From Mycobacterium gordonae (GTDB lineage Bacteria > Actinomycetota > Actinomycetes > Mycobacteriales > Mycobacteriaceae): DNA of 64,000 nucleotides. Every line of letters starts with the position of its first letter. Positions within the stretch are counted from its first letter, which is position 1. The stretch is taken from positions 1 to 64,000 of the forward strand of contig NZ_LQOY01000014.1 in NCBI RefSeq assembly GCF_002101675.1, given 5' to 3'. Below are positions 60,797-64,000 of this stretch, in pieces. The notes beneath the pieces are model-generated. The model made no database searches. It was given only the letters and a program-made list of their open reading frames with translations, and was not told the DNA's origin. The translations under genes were made by a program, and so were the position numbers.

Positions 60797-61624
60797 ATGG
60801 CCCTCGGCGAATCGATGGTCGGAACCGCATTGCGCCCGAGAGCATTTCGCTGGAAAGACACGGACGTGATCCTGTACGCGTTGGGCGTGGGGGCCCGTCC
60901 ACCGGCCGAACTGTCGTTACTCAACGAGACGCAGGGACCCGCGGTTCTGCCCACCTTCGCCCTGATCGCCAACTGGTGGGCCGTCAAGGATCTGCGCAGC
61001 GTCTTGGACCTCGGTACCTACCCGATCGTGCACTCGGCGCAATCGCTGCAACTGCACCGCGCGATCGGGCCGAGCGGTGAAGTCACGGTGCAGGCGGAGG
61101 TGTCGGCGGTGTGGGACACCGGTAAGCACGCAGCCGTTGAGGTGACCGGGCGGGGATCCGATGCCGAAGGCACCTTGTTCGTCGCTCGTTCGCAGACCAT
61201 GGTGCTCGGGGCCGGGGGATTCGGCGGCCCGCGCCCTCCCAGCGCCGATCCGGTCCCCGAAAATGTCCCAGATGCGGTATGGCACGACATGATCTGCCCG
61301 GAACAGGCCGCGATCTACCGGTTGTCCGGAGACCGCAATCAGTTGCATATCGACCCGGCGGCAGCGCGCAAATTCGGCTTCGATGACGTCTTTCTGCACG
61401 GGCTGTGCACACTGGGATTCGCCGCGAGAGCCTTGATCAATGAGATCGGCGGCGGCAATACTCAGGCGCTGACGTCGGTGAGTTGTCGATTCTCCAAACC
61501 GGTGCGCCTCGGTGCTGAGCTGCGGACCGAGATGTGGCGAAACGGTCACGACGTGCAATTCAGGACGTTGCAGGGCGACGTCGTGGCGCTGAGCTCCGGA
61601 AACGCCAGACTGGCAGGAGGCTGA
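60797..61624 (+). CDS. MaoC-like hotdog enoyl-CoA hydratase
   Basis: 275 aa, with AGGAGG just before ATG 60797. It has two hotdog halves: the N-terminal half (RWKDTDVILYALGVGARPP) is substrate-binding. The C-terminal half carries the hydratase-2 motif YRLSGDRNQLHIDPAAARKFGFDDVFLHGLCTLG near 177-210, with the catalytic Asp/His pair. It hydrates trans-2-enoyl-CoA to the R-3-hydroxy form. It is 2 nt upstream of the TetR gene, in one operon with the SDR, which could oxidise the hydroxy product. Confidence 0.93.
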   Translation: MALGESMVGTALRPRAFRWKDTDVILYALGVGARPPAELSLLNETQGPAVLPTFALIANWWAVKDLRSVLDLGTYPIVHSAQSLQLHRAIGPSGEVTVQAEVSAVWDTGKHAAVEVTGRGSDAEGTLFVARSQTMVLGAGGFGGPRPPSADPVPENVPDAVWHDMICPEQAAIYRLSGDRNQLHIDPAAARKFGFDDVFLHGLCTLGFAARALINEIGGGNTQALTSVSCRFSKPVRLGAELRTEMWRNGHDVQFRTLQGDVVALSSGNARLAGG

Positions 61625-61626
61625 GC

Positions 61627-62259
61627 ATGGATCAACGACGAGCCCGCGGATTACGGAACCGCCAGGCGCTGATTCAGGCGGCCATCGAGCTGTTCGCCGC
61701 GCACGGGTACGAATCGGTCACCATAGAGCAGATTTCAGCTGCCGCGGGGGTGGCACCGCGAACCTTCTTCCACCATTTCACCGCCAAGGACGACATACTC
61801 TTCGACGGCTATGCCGAGCGGCTGGAGGAGGCAACCCGCCGATTCCGCGCCGCCGCTGCCCAGCCGTCCACGTCTCTGTGGGAGGCCCTCGCTGACGCCT
61901 CCTCGGCTGTGGCGCAAGCGATTACCGAGGCGCCGGAGATCTTCTTGGCCCGTGCGCGGATGTATCACCGCATGCCCGCACTGCGTGCGACCATGCTGCG
62001 GATCAACGAGGACTGGATCGACCAACTCACCGCCGAAGTCGCCCGCTGGCTCAATAGCGGCACCGAGCCCGACCTGCGCCCGCGGCTGGCCGCGACGCTG
62101 ATCAACAGTGCCAACCGCGCCGCAATCGACGTGTGGGTGGCCGGCGGGGGGACGGCCGACCTGCGCAGGTTGATGGCTGAATCCGTGGAACTGGTCCGGC
62201 CCTCCATCAGCGCGATCGAACAAGCCGCGGGTGGCGCCGGAGGTCGGCGTGTCGGTTGA
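61627..62259 (+). CDS. TetR/AcrR family transcriptional regulator
   Basis: 210 aa starting MDQRRARGLRNRQALIQAAIELFAAHGYESVTIEQISAAAGVAPRTFFHHFTAKDD, a clear N-terminal helix-turn-helix (~11-57). The C-terminal half is TetR_C-like (RMYHRMPALRATMLRINEDWIDQLTAEV). The ATG is 2 nt after the MaoC stop, so it is inside the operon. It probably controls that operon and the divergent LLM operon through the palindrome at 60729-60747. Confidence 0.92.
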   Translation: MDQRRARGLRNRQALIQAAIELFAAHGYESVTIEQISAAAGVAPRTFFHHFTAKDDILFDGYAERLEEATRRFRAAAAQPSTSLWEALADASSAVAQAITEAPEIFLARARMYHRMPALRATMLRINEDWIDQLTAEVARWLNSGTEPDLRPRLAATLINSANRAAIDVWVAGGGTADLRRLMAESVELVRPSISAIEQAAGGAGGRRVG

Positions 62260-62998
62260 GGCGCTACCCCTGGCGATCGTCACCGGCGGGGCACGGGGCA
62301 TCGGTGAAGCCATCGTGGCCGAGCTGATCACCACCGGTCACCGGGTGGGCGTACTCGACGTCAACTCCAAAGCAATTGCCAAAGCGGGAGATTCGGACGC
62401 GGCACGGCAGGGACTGTTGTTGCCGATGCAACTGTCCATCACCGATCGCGCCGCGGTGCAGAGTGCGCTGAGCGAGCTGGCCGACCGCCACGGTCCGGTC
62501 CGCGCCCTGGTCAACAACGCCGGAATGACGCTACCGGCAACCTTTTTGGACCAATCGGAGGAGGACTGGGACCGCATCATCGACGTCAATCTCAAAGGCA
62601 CGTTCCTGGTCGGTCAGGTAGCCGCGCGACAAATGGTGGCGGAAGGTCGCGGGGCAATCGTCAACGTCAGTTCCGTCTCCGCGCATGGGGTGCGCACCGG
62701 CCCCCCTGCCTACGCGGCCGCCAAGGCCGGGGTGGAAGGGCTCAGCCGGTTGATGGCCGTGCAACTGGGTCCACTGGGCGTTCGAGTCAACACGGTCGTC
62801 GTGGGTACCACGGCAACGCCGTGGCTGTTGTCGCGGAAGACCGACGAGGAGTTGGCGACGATGCGCCAGAGCACGCTGACCGGTGAGCTGGGGGACCCCG
62901 GTGACATCGCAGGCGTGGTCGCATTCCTGTGTTCTCCCGCGGCCAAACACATCACCGGGCAGTTGATCTCGGTCTCGGGCGGCCAATGGATGCCATAA
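62249..62998 (+). CDS. Short-chain dehydrogenase/reductase
   Basis: 249 aa from GTG 62249, overlapping the TetR end by 11 nt, with GGAGG 5 nt before. Classical SDR motifs: TGGARGIG (~13-20), NNAGMT (~92), catalytic Ser in NVSSVSAHG (~138) and YxxxK as YAAAK (~154). The C-terminus is VSGGQWMP. A 3-hydroxyacyl-CoA dehydrogenase or other hydroxy-dehydrogenase role is likely in this MaoC/crotonase context. Confidence 0.91.
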   Translation: MSVEALPLAIVTGGARGIGEAIVAELITTGHRVGVLDVNSKAIAKAGDSDAARQGLLLPMQLSITDRAAVQSALSELADRHGPVRALVNNAGMTLPATFLDQSEEDWDRIIDVNLKGTFLVGQVAARQMVAEGRGAIVNVSSVSAHGVRTGPPAYAAAKAGVEGLSRLMAVQLGPLGVRVNTVVVGTTATPWLLSRKTDEELATMRQSTLTGELGDPGDIAGVVAFLCSPAAKHITGQLISVSGGQWMP

Positions 62999-63013
62999 CA
63001 GCGGCTGCGTTAC

Positions 63014-63024
63014 AATGTGACATT
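63014..63024. promoter_or_regulatory. AATGT-G-ACATT palindrome before crotonase gene
   Basis: Perfect 11-bp palindrome 46 nt before the GTG start at 63070. Its AATGTG half-site is shared with the 15-bp palindrome at 52236-52250. TAGTGT (63033-63038) fits a -10 hexamer just downstream, so a bound protein would block polymerase. Confidence 0.5.
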
Positions 63025-63069
63025 TGATGACTTAGTGTTTAGGTGAGATCGTTGCGTGCAGGAGATGAC

Positions 63070-63840
63070 GTGGACAACTTGAAACGGATCTTGTTCGACG
63101 TCAGCCAGCACGTCGCCACGATCACCATCAACCGCCCGGAGCGGCTCAACGCCACCGACGATCTGACCCGTACCGAATTGGGCATGGCGTGGGCGCGAGT
63201 GCGCGACGACCCCGGGATCCGGGTCGCCATCATCACCGGTGCCGGTGACCGGGCTTTCTCTGCGGGACAGGACATCCGGGCTACTGCCGAGGGCGGCATC
63301 CGCAACAAGGTCCCGGGCTCCCGTCTGCACCACAACGTCTGGAAGCCCGTCATCTGTGCGCTGAACGGGATGGTGGTCGGCGGTGGTCTGCATCAAGTCG
63401 CCGACGCCGATCTGATCATCGCGGCCGACCATGCCGAACTGATCGACACGCACCTTGCCGTCGGCAATGTCTTCGCGCTCGAGCCCGCGGTGCTGCTGCG
63501 CCGGATGCCGCTGTCCATGGTCATGCAATTGGGGTTGATGACCAAGAAGGGCCGCATCAGCGCCCAACGCGGCTACGACATCGGCCTGATCAATGAAGTC
63601 GTGCCTGGCGACCAACTTCAACACCGGGCGCGCGAAATCGCACTTGACATCGCGAAGCTGTCGCCCGGGACCGTGCAGGCATCGATCAAGGCGATGTGGG
63701 CCAGTCTGGATGTCGGACTGCACGCCGCCAACGATGTCGCCTACCGCTACGTGCTGCAGCACCAGCTGACCCACCCGGACTATCGAGAAGGGATGGTCGC
63801 ATTCGCCGAGAAACGGGAGCCGCGTTGGGTCGTGCAGTGA
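63070..63840 (+). CDS. Enoyl-CoA hydratase/isomerase family protein
   Basis: 256 aa starting at GTG 63070 (VDNLKRILFDVSQHVATITINRPERLNAT), with CAGGAGA upstream; GTG 63043 is an in-frame alternative close to the -10. Crotonase motifs are AFSAGQDIRAT (~62) and NGMVVGGGLHQVADADLIIA (~102), with the C-terminal GYDIGLINEVVPGDQL. It starts a new operon continuing into the ligase at the right edge. Its catalytic acidic residues are not of the textbook pattern. Confidence 0.9.
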   Translation: MDNLKRILFDVSQHVATITINRPERLNATDDLTRTELGMAWARVRDDPGIRVAIITGAGDRAFSAGQDIRATAEGGIRNKVPGSRLHHNVWKPVICALNGMVVGGGLHQVADADLIIAADHAELIDTHLAVGNVFALEPAVLLRRMPLSMVMQLGLMTKKGRISAQRGYDIGLINEVVPGDQLQHRAREIALDIAKLSPGTVQASIKAMWASLDVGLHAANDVAYRYVLQHQLTHPDYREGMVAFAEKREPRWVVQ

Positions 63841-63853
63841 AAGCGGCGGTGCG

Positions 63854-64000
63854 GTGAACCGCTCGTTCAGCTACGAGCCGATGCCCTACCCACCGGTGGT
63901 TACCGCGATGCTCAACGCCGTGGTTACCTCCCACGGCGGTAACGATTTCATCGTCACCTCGACCGGCGATGGCAGGATCGAGCGGATTACCTATGCGGAG
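63854..64000 (+). CDS. AMP-dependent acyl-CoA ligase, N-terminal start (cut by window edge)
   Basis: 49 codons are visible from GTG 63854, beginning MNRSFSYEPMPYPPVVTAMLNAVVTSHGGNDFIV and reaching ERITYAE, the usual ANL N-terminal TYAE motif. The AMP-binding motifs lie beyond the window. It is 13 nt after the crotonase and in the same direction, so it is likely in the same operon, activating a free acid for that pathway. The ligase call is from the short N-terminus only. Confidence 0.65.
   Translation, partial: MNRSFSYEPMPYPPVVTAMLNAVVTSHGGNDFIVTSTGDGRIERITYAE

Noticed and set aside
1..64000. tRNA, rRNA, transposase or phage genes
   Set aside because: None was recognised on reading the translations and gaps; a tRNA scan would be the decisive check.

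Overview
The window is high-GC actinobacterial DNA and almost certainly comes from a nontuberculous Mycobacterium. The first ~16 kb follows the gene order of M. tuberculosis Rv2839c-Rv2853: infB, ylxR, nusA, rimP, the Rv2843/Rv2844 pair, proS, efpA, cysG, cobB, cobO, the Rv2850c-type chelatase, the Rv2851c-type acetyltransferase, mqo, then a PE_PGRS gene. PE_PGRS proteins are a mycobacterial hallmark. No tRNA, rRNA, insertion sequence or CRISPR array was recognised, and no gene-free stretch exceeds 300 bases.

Layout. (1) 1-14456: core genes, mostly on the minus strand. These are the rimP-nusA-ylxR-infB translation/transcription operon, prolyl-tRNA synthetase, an MFS efflux pump, a siroheme/cobalamin block and malate:quinone oxidoreductase. 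(2) 14710-22509: a mixed strip with PE_PGRS, a TetR-controlled P450 and small membrane protein, a Tat-type DUF1906 glycoside-hydrolase-like protein, a GGDEF-EAL gene broken by a frameshift, and RNase HI. (3) 22611-64000: about 41 kb of catabolic genes in short divergent operons. It holds a Rieske oxygenase, three P450s (a fourth lies at 16263), five acyl-CoA dehydrogenases including two adjacent unequal pairs, four CaiB-type CoA-transferase genes (one a tandem fusion), seven crotonases, two Cys-less thiolase-like proteins each beside a DUF35/OB partner, three SDRs, two amidohydrolase-2 proteins, two SnoaL-like proteins, a VOC protein, a MaoC hydratase, an LLM flavin oxidoreductase, two AMP-ligases, a fused 2-oxoacid dehydrogenase E1 with a free lipoyl protein, and two TetR regulators.

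How the parts may fit together (inference). P450s and the Rieske enzyme would oxidise a hydrophobic carbon skeleton. AMP-ligases and CoA-transferases would make CoA thioesters. Heteromeric acyl-CoA dehydrogenases, crotonases and MaoC would carry out beta-oxidation-type steps, and the Cys-less thiolase/DUF35 pairs would do a retro-aldol step, as Ltp2/ChsH2 do in steroid side-chain loss. The E1/lipoyl pair would oxidise a 2-oxoacid product. The gene mix resembles steroid, terpenoid or other alicyclic degradation, but the substrate cannot be read from the sequence.

Regulation. Tight 4-nt stop/start overlaps (ATGA, GTGA, TTGA, possibly CTGA) join most genes in the operons. Many divergent gaps hold AT-rich palindromes and -10-like hexamers very close to start codons, which suggests TetR control and leaderless or short-leader mRNAs.
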